64,000 bases of DNA, from contig NZ_JAIMIC010000007.1 of NCBI RefSeq assembly GCF_019966545.1, positions 248,001 to 312,000 of the forward strand. The letters run 5' to 3'. Under the pieces are notes generated by a model. It was not told the DNA's origin. It ran no database searches and saw only the letters and a list, made by a program, of their open reading frames with translations. Position 1 is the first letter of the stretch; every line of letters begins with the position of its first letter. This stretch comes from Heliomarina baculiformis (GTDB taxonomy: Bacteria; Pseudomonadota; Alphaproteobacteria; Rhodobacterales; Rhodobacteraceae). Position numbers and translations under genes: made by a program. Positions 18,654 through 27,636 of the stretch are shown here, in pieces.

Positions 18654-20045
18654 GTGACCCAAGATTATGCCGTCAAGGACATCAACCTCGCCGATTACGG
18701 GCGCAAAGAGCTTGATATCGCCGAAACCGAAATGCCGGGCCTGATGGCGCTGCGTGAAGAATACGGCGAGAGCAAGCCGCTGAAAGGTGCGCGGATCGTC
18801 GGTTCGCTGCACATGACCATTCAGACGGCGGTTCTGATCGAAACCCTGACCGCGCTGGGCGCCGATGTGCGCTGGGCGTCGTGCAACATCTTTTCGACGC
18901 AGGACCACGCGGCCGCGGCAATCGCTGCCGGTGGTACGCCGGTCTTTGCGGTCAAGGGGCAGAGTCTGGTCGAGCACTGGGATTACCTCGACAAATCCTT
19001 CCAGTTCCCGGAAGGTGCGAACATGATCCTCGACGATGGCGGTGACGCAACGCTTTACGTTCTGCTTGGCGCACGTGTCGAAGCGGGTGAAACCAACCTG
19101 ATCGAAGTGCCGACCTCGGAAGAGGAAGAGGCGATCTTTGCGCAGATCAAGACGCGCATGAAGGAAAGCCCCGGCTGGTTCACCAAGACGCGCGATGCGA
19201 TCAAAGGCGTTTCCGAGGAAACCACCACCGGCGTTCACCGTCTTTACGATCTGCACAAGAAAGGCCAGCTGCCTTTCCCGGCGATCAACGTGAACGATAG
19301 CGTGACCAAGTCGAAGTTCGACAACAAGTACGGCTGCAAGGAATCGCTGGTTGACGGTATCCGCCGCGCGACCGACGTGATGATGGCCGGCAAGGTTGCC
19401 GTCGTCTGCGGTTACGGCGATGTGGGCAAAGGGTCGGCGGCGTCGCTGGCCGGTGCCGGTGCCCGCGTGAAAGTGACCGAGATCGATCCGATCTGCGCGC
19501 TTCAGGCCGCGATGGATGGTTTCGAAGTTGTCCGTCTTGAGGACGTTATCGACAGCGCTGACATCTTTATCACCACGACCGGCAACAAGGACGTGATCCG
19601 CATCGAGCATATGCGCGAGATGAAGAACATGGCCATCGTCGGCAACATCGGCCACTTTGACAATGAAATCCAGGTTGCCAGCCTCAAGAACCACAAATGG
19701 ACCAACATCAAGGAACAGGTGGACATGATCGAAATGCCCTCGGGCAACAAGATCATCCTCTTGTCCGAAGGTCGTCTGCTGAACCTTGGTAACGCGACCG
19801 GTCACCCATCCTTCGTGATGTCTGCATCCTTTACCAACCAGGTTCTGGCTCAGATCGAGCTGTGGACCCGTGGTGAGGAATACAAGAACGAGGTCTACAT
19901 CCTGCCCAAGCATCTGGACGAGAAAGTTGCCCGTCTGCATCTGGAACGGATTGGTGTCCGCTTGAGCGAGCTGAGCTCGGAGCAGGCCGCGTATATCGGC
20001 GTTACGCCGGAAGGTCCGTTCAAGCCGGAACATTATCGTTACTGA
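18654..20045 (+). CDS. ahcY: S-adenosylhomocysteine hydrolase (adenosylhomocysteinase)
   Basis: NAD+-dependent cytoplasmic enzyme that splits S-adenosylhomocysteine to adenosine and homocysteine, clearing the product of all SAM methyltransferases. 463 residues beginning at GTG with GGAG upstream. Visible are the substrate-site [13 protein letters not shown], the catalytic [10 protein letters not shown] region, the dinucleotide loop [11 protein letters not shown] at about 245-255, and the C-terminal KPEHYRY whose Lys and Tyr close the NAD site of the neighbouring subunit. The gene sits near regA as in Rhodobacter, and a strong terminator follows. Confidence 0.98.
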   Translation: MTQDYAVKDINLADYGRKELDIAETEMPGLMALREEYGESKPLKGARIVGSLHMTIQTAVLIETLTALGADVRWASCNIFSTQDHAAAAIAAGGTPVFAVKGQSLVEHWDYLDKSFQFPEGANMILDDGGDATLYVLLGARVEAGETNLIEVPTSEEEEAIFAQIKTRMKESPGWFTKTRDAIKGVSEETTTGVHRLYDLHKKGQLPFPAINVNDSVTKSKFDNKYGCKESLVDGIRRATDVMMAGKVAVVCGYGDVGKGSAASLAGAGARVKVTEIDPICALQAAMDGFEVVRLEDVIDSADIFITTTGNKDVIRIEHMREMKNMAIVGNIGHFDNEIQVASLKNHKWTNIKEQVDMIEMPSGNKIILLSEGRLLNLGNATGHPSFVMSASFTNQVLAQIELWTRGEEYKNEVYILPKHLDEKVARLHLERIGVRLSELSSEQAAYIGVTPEGPFKPEHYRY

Positions 20046-20070
20046 TTTCGGCCTGAGTGCTGAAATGACA

Positions 20071-20100
20071 AGCCCCGCCGAAATCTCGGCGGGGCTTTTT
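20071..20100 (+). terminator. Rho-independent terminator after ahcY
   Basis: AGCCCCGCCGA-AATC-TCGGCGGGGCT is a perfect 11-bp stem followed by TTTTCTTTTG. It separates ahcY from the convergent symporter gene. On the minus strand the U-run is poor, so it serves mainly ahcY. Confidence 0.92.
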
Positions 20101-20117
20101 CTTTTGCAGGGTCTGGA

Positions 20118-21656
20118 TCAGCCCTTGAAGCGCTTGATCTCGCCCGAATGCAGTCGGGCGATATAGCTGCTGAGCTCGCGTTTCACGATCGGCATCAGCA
20201 GGTAGAGAGCGATGATGTTCACGATCGCCATGGAGAACAGCATCGCATCGGAGAAGTCGATCACCGGCCCTAGATTGGCGGCCGAGCCGATCACTATGAA
20301 GATGCAGAAGATCACCTTGAACACGATCTCTTTCGCCGCGCCTTCGCCGAACAGGTAGGTCCATGCCTTGAGGCCGTAATAGCTCCACGAGATCATGGTG
20401 GAGAAAGCAAAGAGGACCACCGCGATGGCCAGCAATGCCGGGAACCATGAGAAGACCGATGCAAAGGCGGCCGAGGTGAGTTCGACCCCTGCGACTTCGC
20501 CTTGGGTTGAGATGCGACCCGCTTCCGCGTTCCAAACGTAGAGGCCGGTTTCCGGGTCTACGTTAAGGACACCGGTGATCACGATAACCAGCGCGGTCAT
20601 GGTGCAGATCACAACCGTATCGATAAAGGGTTCAAGCAGGGCGACATAACCTTCGGTGATCGGTTCCTTGGTTTTCACCGCAGAGTGGGCGATGGCCGCC
20701 GAACCGATACCGGCCTCGTTCGAGAATGCCGCACGGCGGAAGCCCTGGATCAGCGCACCTGTAAAGCCGCCGACAACGCCAAGCCCGGTGAAGGCACCCA
20801 TGAAGATCTGGCCAAAGGCCCAGCCGATCATGTCGAAATTCATCAACAGGATGATGAGCGACACGGCAACATAAAAGATCCCCATGAAAGGCACGACTTT
20901 TTCGGTGACGCTGGCAATGGATTTGATGCCGCCGACGATGACCATGAAAGTCACAATGGCGATGACGATGCCGGTGATCCAGCCGGGGTAGTCCCCGAGG
21001 ACGCCCGATAGCTGCGCGTGTGCCTGGTTGGCCTGGAACATGTTGCCGCCGCCGAGGGCACCGAGGATGGTGAAGATGCAGAAAATGATCGCGAGGATCT
21101 TGCCGCCGGGAAGCCCGCGTTCCGCGAAACCTTTGGTGATATAGTACATCGGGCCGCCTGAAACCCGTCCGTCCGGGTATTCGTTGCGGTATTTCACGCC
21201 CAGCGTACATTCGGTGAATTTCGTCGCCATGCCGAAGATGCCGGCGATGACCATCCAGAATGTTGCGCCCGGCCCGCCGATACCAACGGCGACCGCCACG
21301 CCGGCGATATTACCGAGGCCGACGGTCCCAGAGAGAGCAGTGGCAAGGGCTTGAAAATGGCTGACTTCCCCAGCGTCATGGGGATCAGAGTAGTCGCCCT
21401 TTACGAGCTGGATGGAATGAGTAAAGCCGCGAAGCTGGATGAACCCGAAGTAGCCTGTGAAGATCAATGCGCCGACGACGAGCCAGAGGGCGATCCATGA
21501 AAAGGTGGTGCCGGGAAGCGGCGCAAAGATGAACGATACGTACCAGCCGGTATAATCGGCGAATATCGTGTTAATGGTTTCGTCCAGGCTCTGAGCCATC
21601 AGCGGCGCGGGCGTCAGCGATGCGACAAGAGCGGGGAATAATTTGTTGAAACGCAT
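20118..21656 (-). CDS. Sodium:alanine/glycine symporter (AGCS family)
   Basis: 512 residues with about eleven hydrophobic segments after an N-terminal signal-like stretch. The AGCS hallmarks are [28 protein letters not shown] and [15 protein letters not shown], typical of AlsT/DagA/GlyP carriers that import alanine or glycine with Na+. AGGAG precedes the ATG. It lies 18 bp downstream of the universal stress gene and is probably co-transcribed with it. The substrate is inferred from the family. Confidence 0.93.
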   Translation of the reverse strand: MRFNKLFPALVASLTPAPLMAQSLDETINTIFADYTGWYVSFIFAPLPGTTFSWIALWLVVGALIFTGYFGFIQLRGFTHSIQLVKGDYSDPHDAGEVSHFQALATALSGTVGLGNIAGVAVAVGIGGPGATFWMVIAGIFGMATKFTECTLGVKYRNEYPDGRVSGGPMYYITKGFAERGLPGGKILAIIFCIFTILGALGGGNMFQANQAHAQLSGVLGDYPGWITGIVIAIVTFMVIVGGIKSIASVTEKVVPFMGIFYVAVSLIILLMNFDMIGWAFGQIFMGAFTGLGVVGGFTGALIQGFRRAAFSNEAGIGSAAIAHSAVKTKEPITEGYVALLEPFIDTVVICTMTALVIVITGVLNVDPETGLYVWNAEAGRISTQGEVAGVELTSAAFASVFSWFPALLAIAVVLFAFSTMISWSYYGLKAWTYLFGEGAAKEIVFKVIFCIFIVIGSAANLGPVIDFSDAMLFSMAIVNIIALYLLMPIVKRELSSYIARLHSGEIKRFKG

Positions 21657-21674
21657 GAAAGACTGCTCCTGTGG

Positions 21675-22112
21675 TCAGGGGACAATGACGGTGGGGACGT
21701 GGGCGATCTGGGCCAGCCCCAGCGGGACAGAGCCGAACACGCGGGCACTGATCGAATGCATACCCGAGCGGCCCACGTAGATCATGGTACCGTTGACTTC
21801 CTTGGTGATGGCGACGACCAGTTCGGCAATCGACCCGTACCGGATTTCGCCGTCAACGGGCACACCCGCCGCCTTGACGCGCGCCATGGCCGGGTCAAGC
21901 AGGGCTTCTTTGGCGCGGGTCAGTTCTTCCTTTCGCCGTCCGTGACGTTCTTCGATCTCTTGGGGAGTCAGGAAAGTATAGGGCGACCATTCAAGGATAT
22001 GCACAATGTGAAGTCCGGCCCCTGTTTTCTTGGCGCTGGCGATAGCGTAATCCAGCACGCTATCGTCATCTTCGACGCATTCATAGGCGACGACATAGGT
22101 TTCCGATGTCAT
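21675..22112 (-). CDS. Universal stress protein (UspA family)
   Basis: 145 residues. The C-terminal GRSGMHSISARVFGSV fits the G-2x-G-9x-G-S/T loop of the ATP-binding Usp class. I choose the ATG at 22112 because GGAGGG lies 7 bases upstream; an in-frame ATG 14 codons earlier has no such site. It is followed closely by the symporter gene, and Usp domains often accompany transporters. Its role is inferred only from the family. Confidence 0.9.
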   Translation of the reverse strand: MTSETYVVAYECVEDDDSVLDYAIASAKKTGAGLHIVHILEWSPYTFLTPQEIEERHGRRKEELTRAKEALLDPAMARVKAAGVPVDGEIRYGSIAELVVAITKEVNGTMIYVGRSGMHSISARVFGSVPLGLAQIAHVPTVIVP

Positions 22113-22314
22113 TTCATCCCTCCGGTTGCGTACGCCGTCGATGTTGGAATTCAATGACGGAGCACGAATTCAGCGGTTAGACCCGCATTTGTTAAGGATG
22201 GACTCTGATACCCGGTCTGTCATGACATATTTACAAAAAGTTAATACCCGCCGGAGTAGACGTTAAAGTTTTAGCTTCTTATGCGGGAATTCGCCGGTTA
22301 GTCTGTTAACGAAA

Positions 22315-22331
22315 CCGGGAGCTCTTCCCGG
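22315..22331. repeat. CCGGGA/TCCCGG hairpin upstream of the DUF2853 gene
   Basis: CCGGGA-GCTCT-TCCCGG forms a 6-bp perfect stem 39 bp before the start codon in an otherwise AT-rich 257-bp gap between two divergent genes. It could be an operator or 5' leader structure. Nothing else is recognisable in the gap. Confidence 0.4.
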
Positions 22332-22369
22332 ATTTCGCGCGTATTAACAATTTGGAAAGGCCAAGACCG

Positions 22370-22711
22370 ATGGGAAAAAGAGACGAGCTGATTGAAAAAT
22401 ACGCCGCTGATCTCAAAGAAAAATGTGGCATGGACCCGGATATGGATCTTTTGACCAAGGTTGTGATCGGCTGCGGTCCGGCAATTTACAATGACGATTC
22501 CTCGACCGTTGCAGCAAGCCAGCCGGGCGAATTGGAAACGGTAAAGAACAATTTCCTGATCAAGAAGCTCGGACTTTCCGACGGGCCGGAATTGGATGCA
22601 GCCATGAATTCGGTGATTGAAACTTATGGCCAATCCGAACGCAACAAGTATCGGGCCGTGGTTTATTACATGCTGACCAAGCATTTCGGAAAAGAGTCCG
22701 TCTACGCCTGA
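22370..22711 (+). CDS. DUF2853 family protein
   Basis: 113 residues, small, soluble and helical, beginning MGKRDELIEKYAADLKEK. Conserved blocks of the family include GCGPAIYNDDSSTVA, KLGLSDGPELDAAM and YRAVVYYMLTKHFGK. The function of this family is unknown. I start at the ATG at 22370; an upstream TTG in frame would add six residues. The gene stands alone, and the 195 bp after it hold no feature I can recognise. Confidence 0.85.
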   Translation: MGKRDELIEKYAADLKEKCGMDPDMDLLTKVVIGCGPAIYNDDSSTVAASQPGELETVKNNFLIKKLGLSDGPELDAAMNSVIETYGQSERNKYRAVVYYMLTKHFGKESVYA

Positions 22712-22906
22712 GCGAATTACCGCCCTAACCGGTACAATTTGCGTCTTATCCTACGGGCAATTGTTTTGCCATGTGGAACCGGTTGGGGTACCACGGTTAC
22801 AGACCAGGACGGTCGGAACCAGTTTCAAGTTACACGTGTGGTGCGTAGGGAGCACGTGGGTGACAGAGGGTTCCGGCTGTGTCCGGGCCCTCTTTTCAAT
22901 TCTGGT

Positions 22907-23326
22907 TCACGGATCGGTTTTGCCCATTTCGCAGACCCGTTTCCATTCCGTATCGGTCACCGGCTGAACCGAGAGGCGTGAGTTTTTCACGAGGATCATC
23001 TCGGCGAGCGACTCTTCGGCCTTGATCTGATCCAGCGTGACCGGTTCTTTAAAGGATCGGACAGCCTTGATGTCCACGCATTCCCAGCGCTCGTCATCCG
23101 TCGTGCTGTCCGGGTGGCTTTCGGCGCAGACTTCGACAATGCCGACAACTGCCTTCTCCGTTTGAGAGTGGTAAAAGAACCCCCTGTCGCCAAGTTTCAT
23201 CTCTCGCATGAAATTGCGGGCCTGGTAGTTGCGCACGCCATCCCACTCCTCGCCTTCCTCGCCCTTGTCCTGCTGGTTTTGCCAGCTCCATGTCGAGGGT
23301 TCCGATTTGAAAAGCCAGTATGCCAT
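22907..23326 (-). CDS. EVE domain protein
   Basis: 139 residues matching the EVE/PUA-like fold (THYN1 homologues). It begins MAYWLFKSEPSTWSW and contains WDGVRNYQARNFMREM and the FYHSQ motif. EVE domains bind modified bases in DNA or RNA. GGAGG precedes the ATG. It lies 11 bp downstream of gpsA and ends the tsaD-gpsA operon. A housekeeping role is suggested by that setting; the ligand is unknown. Confidence 0.92.
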   Translation of the reverse strand: MAYWLFKSEPSTWSWQNQQDKGEEGEEWDGVRNYQARNFMREMKLGDRGFFYHSQTEKAVVGIVEVCAESHPDSTTDDERWECVDIKAVRSFKEPVTLDQIKAEESLAEMILVKNSRLSVQPVTDTEWKRVCEMGKTDP

Positions 23327-23337
23327 GAGACCTCCGT

Positions 23338-24294
23338 CTATTCTTCCTTGAGCGAGCGGGACAAAAGTTCTGAAATCACTTGGTTTAGGGTCTGTTTCTG
23401 GTCGATCAGTGTCACCACTGCGCGCGTAATCGGCATGTCGATATCGGGCACGTTGGCAAGGATGGCGCGGGCGGTAGCCGCGCCTTCGACCGTGATCGAG
23501 GGGTCGAACTCTTCACCGCGACCGATTGAGAGGCCAAGCCGATAATTCCGCGACAGATCGGAACTGCAGGTGAGGGCAAGATCGCCAAAGCCCGAGAGAC
23601 CGGCCAGGGTATCCGCCTGCCCGCCGCGCGCCACTGCGAAACGGACCATCTCGGCATAGCCGCGGGTCATCAGGGCGGCGCGGGCGCTGTCGCCAAGCTG
23701 TGCGCCAATGACGGCGCCGCAGGCGATTGCCATGACGTTCTTGAGGGCGCCGCCAATTTCCGCGCCCATCGTGTCTGTCGTGCGATACAGTCTGAGGTTT
23801 CCGGTCGACAGCCTGGTCTGGAGGTTTTTGCAGAGCGTGGAGTCTTCGCAGGCGAGTGTAAGGGCCGTAGGCAGGCCGCGGGCGATATCTGCGGCAAAGC
23901 TTGGCCCGGTCAGAAGGGCAGGAGACCCTTTTTCCATGACCTCCTGCGTGACGGCGATGGGACCAAGTCCGGTGGATAGTTCGATGCCTTTGCAGCAGAT
24001 AACGAGGTTCTTTCCGTCCAGCACTGAGCGGTGTTCGGACAAAACGTCCCGCAGTTTCTGCATGGGAACGGCGATCAGAACGGGATCTGCCGAGGACAGG
24101 TCGGAAATCTCTGATGTCGGTGCAATCGTCTCGGGCAGCGGGTGTCCCGGCAAGCGGACGGCGTTTTCACGCTTCTTGCGCATGTCCGCTGTCTGTTCTG
24201 CGGAGCGTGACCACAGGAGGACAGGGCCTTCATGCGATTGCGCGATGGCAAGGGCGGTACCGAATGCACCCGATCCCATCACGGCAAGAGTCAT
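23338..24294 (-). CDS. gpsA: NAD(P)H-dependent glycerol-3-phosphate dehydrogenase
   Basis: Makes sn-glycerol-3-phosphate from dihydroxyacetone phosphate for phospholipid synthesis in the cytoplasm. 318 residues. The N-terminal dinucleotide loop is [30 protein letters not shown] is the family block, and the catalytic Lys lies in [39 protein letters not shown] was checked as the C-terminal substrate region (read here in parts: [10 protein letters not shown] and SRNYRLG). The start overlaps the tsaD stop as ATGA. Confidence 0.96.
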   Translation of the reverse strand: MTLAVMGSGAFGTALAIAQSHEGPVLLWSRSAEQTADMRKKRENAVRLPGHPLPETIAPTSEISDLSSADPVLIAVPMQKLRDVLSEHRSVLDGKNLVICCKGIELSTGLGPIAVTQEVMEKGSPALLTGPSFAADIARGLPTALTLACEDSTLCKNLQTRLSTGNLRLYRTTDTMGAEIGGALKNVMAIACGAVIGAQLGDSARAALMTRGYAEMVRFAVARGGQADTLAGLSGFGDLALTCSSDLSRNYRLGLSIGRGEEFDPSITVEGAATARAILANVPDIDMPITRAVVTLIDQKQTLNQVISELLSRSLKEE

Positions 24295-25391
24295 GCCTTG
24301 GCTCCTTTGCGGCCGCTTCCCAGAAGGGCGGGGCTGCTATTGTCCAATGGCCAGCGGGGTCGGGCGGCGAGGGTCATGTCGTCGCGCTGTCCGGAGTTGA
24401 AGAGTTCGATACCAGCATACGCGATCATCGCGGCATTGTCGGTGCAATATTTGAGGGGGGGCGCGAGGAAAACAGTCTCTAATCTGGCGCAAACAGTCTC
24501 TAATCCTTCCCGGATCTGCTTGTTCGCAGCAACACCTCCGGCGACGGCCACTGTCGGTGACTTGGTCCCCGTGCGGGAAATGTACTCACCCAGCGCGCGC
24601 TCCAGCTTGGCGGAAAGAACATCGACCACCGCCTGCTGGAAGCCGGCGCAGAGATCGGCGCGGTCCTGTCTTGTCAGCCCGCCTTTTTCCGCGACGATCT
24701 GGTCGCGGGCGCGCAGGAGAGCTGTCTTCAGGCCGGAGAAAGACAGGTTGCAGTCGTCGCGGTCCAGCAGGGGACGCGGCATTCTGAAACGCTTGGGGTC
24801 GCCCTTTTCGGCCTCGGCCTCGACCGACGGACCGCCGGGCTGGGGCAGGCCAAGAAGCCGCGCGACCTTGTCGAAAGCTTCGCCCGGTGCATCGTCGATC
24901 GTGCCGCCGAGGCGAGAGAATTCGGTCGCGCTATGAGCGATGAGGAACTGGCAGTGGCCGCCGGAGACCAGCAGCATCAGGTAGGGATAAGCGACTCCAT
25001 CTGTCATCCGGGGGGTAAGCGCGTGGCCGACGAGGTGGTTGACTCCGATCAGCGGAAGCCCTGTTGAGACGCTGAGGCCTTTGGCGCACATGACACCGGA
25101 CAGAACACCGCCGATCAGACCGGGACCGGCTGTTACGGCTATCGCGTCGAGGTCATCAAAGCCGAGGCCGGCCTGCCGCATCGCTTCGCTAACGGAAATA
25201 TCCAGCTTTTCAGTATGCGCGCGGGCGGCGATTTCGGGGACGACCCCGCCAAAGGCCGAGTGAAGGTCGGTTTGACCATAGACGACAGACGCGAGGATTT
25301 CGGCTCCTTTATCGGCCGAGTGGCGCACGATGGCGGCGGCCGTATCGTCACAGCTGCTTTCCAGTCCGAGAACGGTGAGGTCTTGAGACAT
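24291..25391 (-). CDS. tsaD: tRNA N6-adenosine threonylcarbamoyltransferase TsaD
   Basis: Catalytic subunit for t6A37 formation in tRNA. 366 residues from the ATG at 25391 ([17 protein letters not shown]). Metal ligands are the two histidines of NHLVGH, and nucleotide-binding motifs include [22 protein letters not shown] and [13 protein letters not shown] 15-bp direct repeat with 21-bp spacing encodes the LETV...LETV stretch near residue 295, without changing the usual length. It heads the tsaD-gpsA-EVE operon and is divergent from hemD. Confidence 0.97.
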   Translation of the reverse strand: MSQDLTVLGLESSCDDTAAAIVRHSADKGAEILASVVYGQTDLHSAFGGVVPEIAARAHTEKLDISVSEAMRQAGLGFDDLDAIAVTAGPGLIGGVLSGVMCAKGLSVSTGLPLIGVNHLVGHALTPRMTDGVAYPYLMLLVSGGHCQFLIAHSATEFSRLGGTIDDAPGEAFDKVARLLGLPQPGGPSVEAEAEKGDPKRFRMPRPLLDRDDCNLSFSGLKTALLRARDQIVAEKGGLTRQDRADLCAGFQQAVVDVLSAKLERALGEYISRTGTKSPTVAVAGGVAANKQIREGLETVCARLETVFLAPPLKYCTDNAAMIAYAGIELFNSGQRDDMTLAARPRWPLDNSSPALLGSGRKGAKA

Positions 25392-25472
25392 GCCGCAGGT
25401 TCCGTTGCATGATTGCCTGACCGGAGGTAACACTCAACCACGCCGCTCACAATCCCGAGGCCTCGGATCATC

Positions 25473-26180
25473 ATGCCGAACCCTGTCTTGCTGATGACGC
25501 GCCCGAGGGAGGGCGCCGAGCGCTTTGCAGCGATGTTGCCGTCGGAGGTGCGTGGCCGTATCGATATCTGCCATGCGCCGCTGATTGAGATCGAAAGCCA
25601 GCCAATTTCGCTCAATCTTGATGGAGTGAAGGGCGTGATATTCACCTCTTCAAATGCGGTCGACAGTGTCGAGGCACATGATCTGCCCGCGTTCTGCGTT
25701 GGCGAGGCAACAACGAAAAAGGCCGCGATGGCCGGGTGGAACGCGCACCAGGCCGGGCAGGATGCCGCCTCGCTTGTTGCCGACCTATGCCGTTCGCAGC
25801 CTGAGTCGCCGTTGTTGCATCTGAGAGGGCGGCATACCCGGGGCAACATAGCCGAGCGTTTGAGCCAATGTTCCCTCCCCACGCGGGAAGTAACCGTATA
25901 CAATCAAAAGTTGTTGCCCCTTGGCGACGAAGCCATAAGGTTGTTGAAAGGGGAGCGGCCGGTTATCGCACCTGTCTTTTCGCCACGTGTTGCGCGACAA
26001 TTTGTCGAAACCGCCTGTTTTTCGGTCAACCTGCACCTTGTTGCGATGAGCGCGGCCGTGGCGGAACCCTTTAAGGGCTTGGCTTTTGGGTCAATGGACG
26101 TAGTTGAGAGGCCTAACGCCGAAGAAGTTGCCAAGTCCGTGGTGGGTTTGGTGGAACGCTTGATGCGGGTTGAGGGTTAG
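25473..26180 (+). CDS. hemD: Uroporphyrinogen-III synthase
   Basis: Cyclises hydroxymethylbilane with inversion of ring D in tetrapyrrole synthesis. 235 residues. The two-lobed HEM4 fold is recognisable from LLMTRPREGAERFA at the start, VIFTSSNAVDS for the first lobe and VFSPRVARQF for the second. HemD is poorly conserved, but the match is reinforced by the mic60 and hemY-like genes directly behind it, the standard order in this group. It diverges from tsaD across 81 bp. Confidence 0.92.
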   Translation: MPNPVLLMTRPREGAERFAAMLPSEVRGRIDICHAPLIEIESQPISLNLDGVKGVIFTSSNAVDSVEAHDLPAFCVGEATTKKAAMAGWNAHQAGQDAASLVADLCRSQPESPLLHLRGRHTRGNIAERLSQCSLPTREVTVYNQKLLPLGDEAIRLLKGERPVIAPVFSPRVARQFVETACFSVNLHLVAMSAAVAEPFKGLAFGSMDVVERPNAEEVAKSVVGLVERLMRVEG

Positions 26181-26246
26181 ATGCTTGCGCAGTAGGGTTT
26201 TTCTGCGCTTTGCGACATTGGGTAAGATTCGAAAGGGTGGGGCACG

Positions 26247-27626
26247 TTGGTCGACAAGAAAATTTCGGATGAAGACAAACAGGGCGCCAAGGATCAGGAC
26301 GTTGATGCCCTGACTTCGGATGAAGGGTCTCCGGTCGATATGCCTGAACCCAGGGAAAAGGTGGATACCGAGCCAGGAAAACCTGACGCACCGGTGGCTG
26401 ATACCGCATTTGATCCAGAGTCCGATGCGGATGCGGAACCTGTGCCGCTTGGCGACGACGACCCTATCGATACCGGCGAACAGGATACCGAGCAGGAGGA
26501 AGCTCCGGCTGCGGATACCGAGTTCGCGCCGGATGAAACCGAAGCGGAGCCGGATCCTGTCGTTCCGGAAACCGAAGAGCCGACTCAAAGCGAACCGACT
26601 CGTGATCCTGTTGCTCCCGCACCGACACAGACGGTTGTGGAACGGCGTGGAGGATTTTTCCCGGCGTTGCTTGGTGGGATCGTGGCGGCCATTCTTGGTT
26701 TCCTGGCGGCGCGTGCCGACCTGCTTGACCCGATCCTTCCGCCATCTCTGCAGAACAGCCGTAACGCCGGGATGGTCGAAGATCTTAGCGCCCGTGTCGA
26801 TGGGCAGCAGAGCGACATCGAAGCCTTGCGCCAAAACGTAAACAATCTGCCGCCGCCGGATACGTCGGCAGTGGACGCGCAGGTTGCGGGTATTGGCGAT
26901 GAGCTGGGCGCGATATCTAGTCGTATCGACGAGTTGAGTTCAACGATTGACGGGTTGCAGTCGCGTGTGACCGAAATTGAAAAAGCGCCGATCAATGACG
27001 CTGTATCTGAAAGCGCGATTGCCGCCTACGAAGACGAGCTGAACCGCCTTCAGCAGGCGATGGCCGCACAGCGCGAAGAAGTCGAGGCTCTCGTTGCCGA
27101 GGCGCGCGAAATGGATGCTCAATCCGCCGAGCAAGCACGTCAGGCCAATGCGCTGGCAGCGATTGCGCGGCTTCAATCGGCGGTGAGCAACGGGCTGCCT
27201 TATGCGGATGTGGCGCAGGAGGTTTCCGATGCTGGTGTGGAGCTGCCTGAGGCACTAACCTCATCGGCTGAGACCGGTGTACCGACGCTCTCTGAGTTGC
27301 AGGCCGCATTCCCGGGCGCTGCCCGCAACGCGCTTGCCGATGTGCGTTCAAGTCAGGTCGGTACGGAAACGGGGCTGGGTGCATTCCTGCAAAGACAGCT
27401 TGGTGCAAGGTCGGTGGAGCCGCGTGAGGGCAGTGATCCGGATGCGATCCTGTCGCGGGCCGAGGCCGCTGTGATGGACGGCAACCTGCAAACCGCAATC
27501 GAAGAAATTGAAACGCTGCCCGAAGAGGCCAAAGGCGCCATGTCCCAGTGGACCGCCGATGCGCGCGCTCGTGCAGACGCCATGACCGCCGCAGACGGGC
27601 TTACTGTCAGCGCAACATCGAATTGA
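26247..27626 (+). CDS. Alphaproteobacterial mitofilin homologue (Mic60)
   Basis: 459 residues. An acidic, proline-rich cytoplasmic N-terminus (1-130) is followed by one transmembrane helix (about 140-160, LLGGIVAAILGFLAA), a long coiled coil (about 170-300) and a C-terminal mitofilin signature (about 380-455, with LQTAIEEIETLPEEAKGAM). This is the layout of mitochondrial Mic60, the crista-junction protein, and its bacterial homologues, which bend the inner membrane and link it to the outer membrane. The start is TTG at 26247 with a purine-rich upstream stretch. Between hemD and hemY-like, the conserved location in this class. Confidence 0.88.
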   Translation: MVDKKISDEDKQGAKDQDVDALTSDEGSPVDMPEPREKVDTEPGKPDAPVADTAFDPESDADAEPVPLGDDDPIDTGEQDTEQEEAPAADTEFAPDETEAEPDPVVPETEEPTQSEPTRDPVAPAPTQTVVERRGGFFPALLGGIVAAILGFLAARADLLDPILPPSLQNSRNAGMVEDLSARVDGQQSDIEALRQNVNNLPPPDTSAVDAQVAGIGDELGAISSRIDELSSTIDGLQSRVTEIEKAPINDAVSESAIAAYEDELNRLQQAMAAQREEVEALVAEAREMDAQSAEQARQANALAAIARLQSAVSNGLPYADVAQEVSDAGVELPEALTSSAETGVPTLSELQAAFPGAARNALADVRSSQVGTETGLGAFLQRQLGARSVEPREGSDPDAILSRAEAAVMDGNLQTAIEEIETLPEEAKGAMSQWTADARARADAMTAADGLTVSATSN

Positions 27627-27636
27627 AGGACCCGTT

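Noticed and set aside
18636-20033. A 465-codon open frame on the minus strand opposite ahcY
   Set aside because: Mirror frame of a highly conserved gene; its composition (many His, Asp, Gly) is typical of antisense frames.
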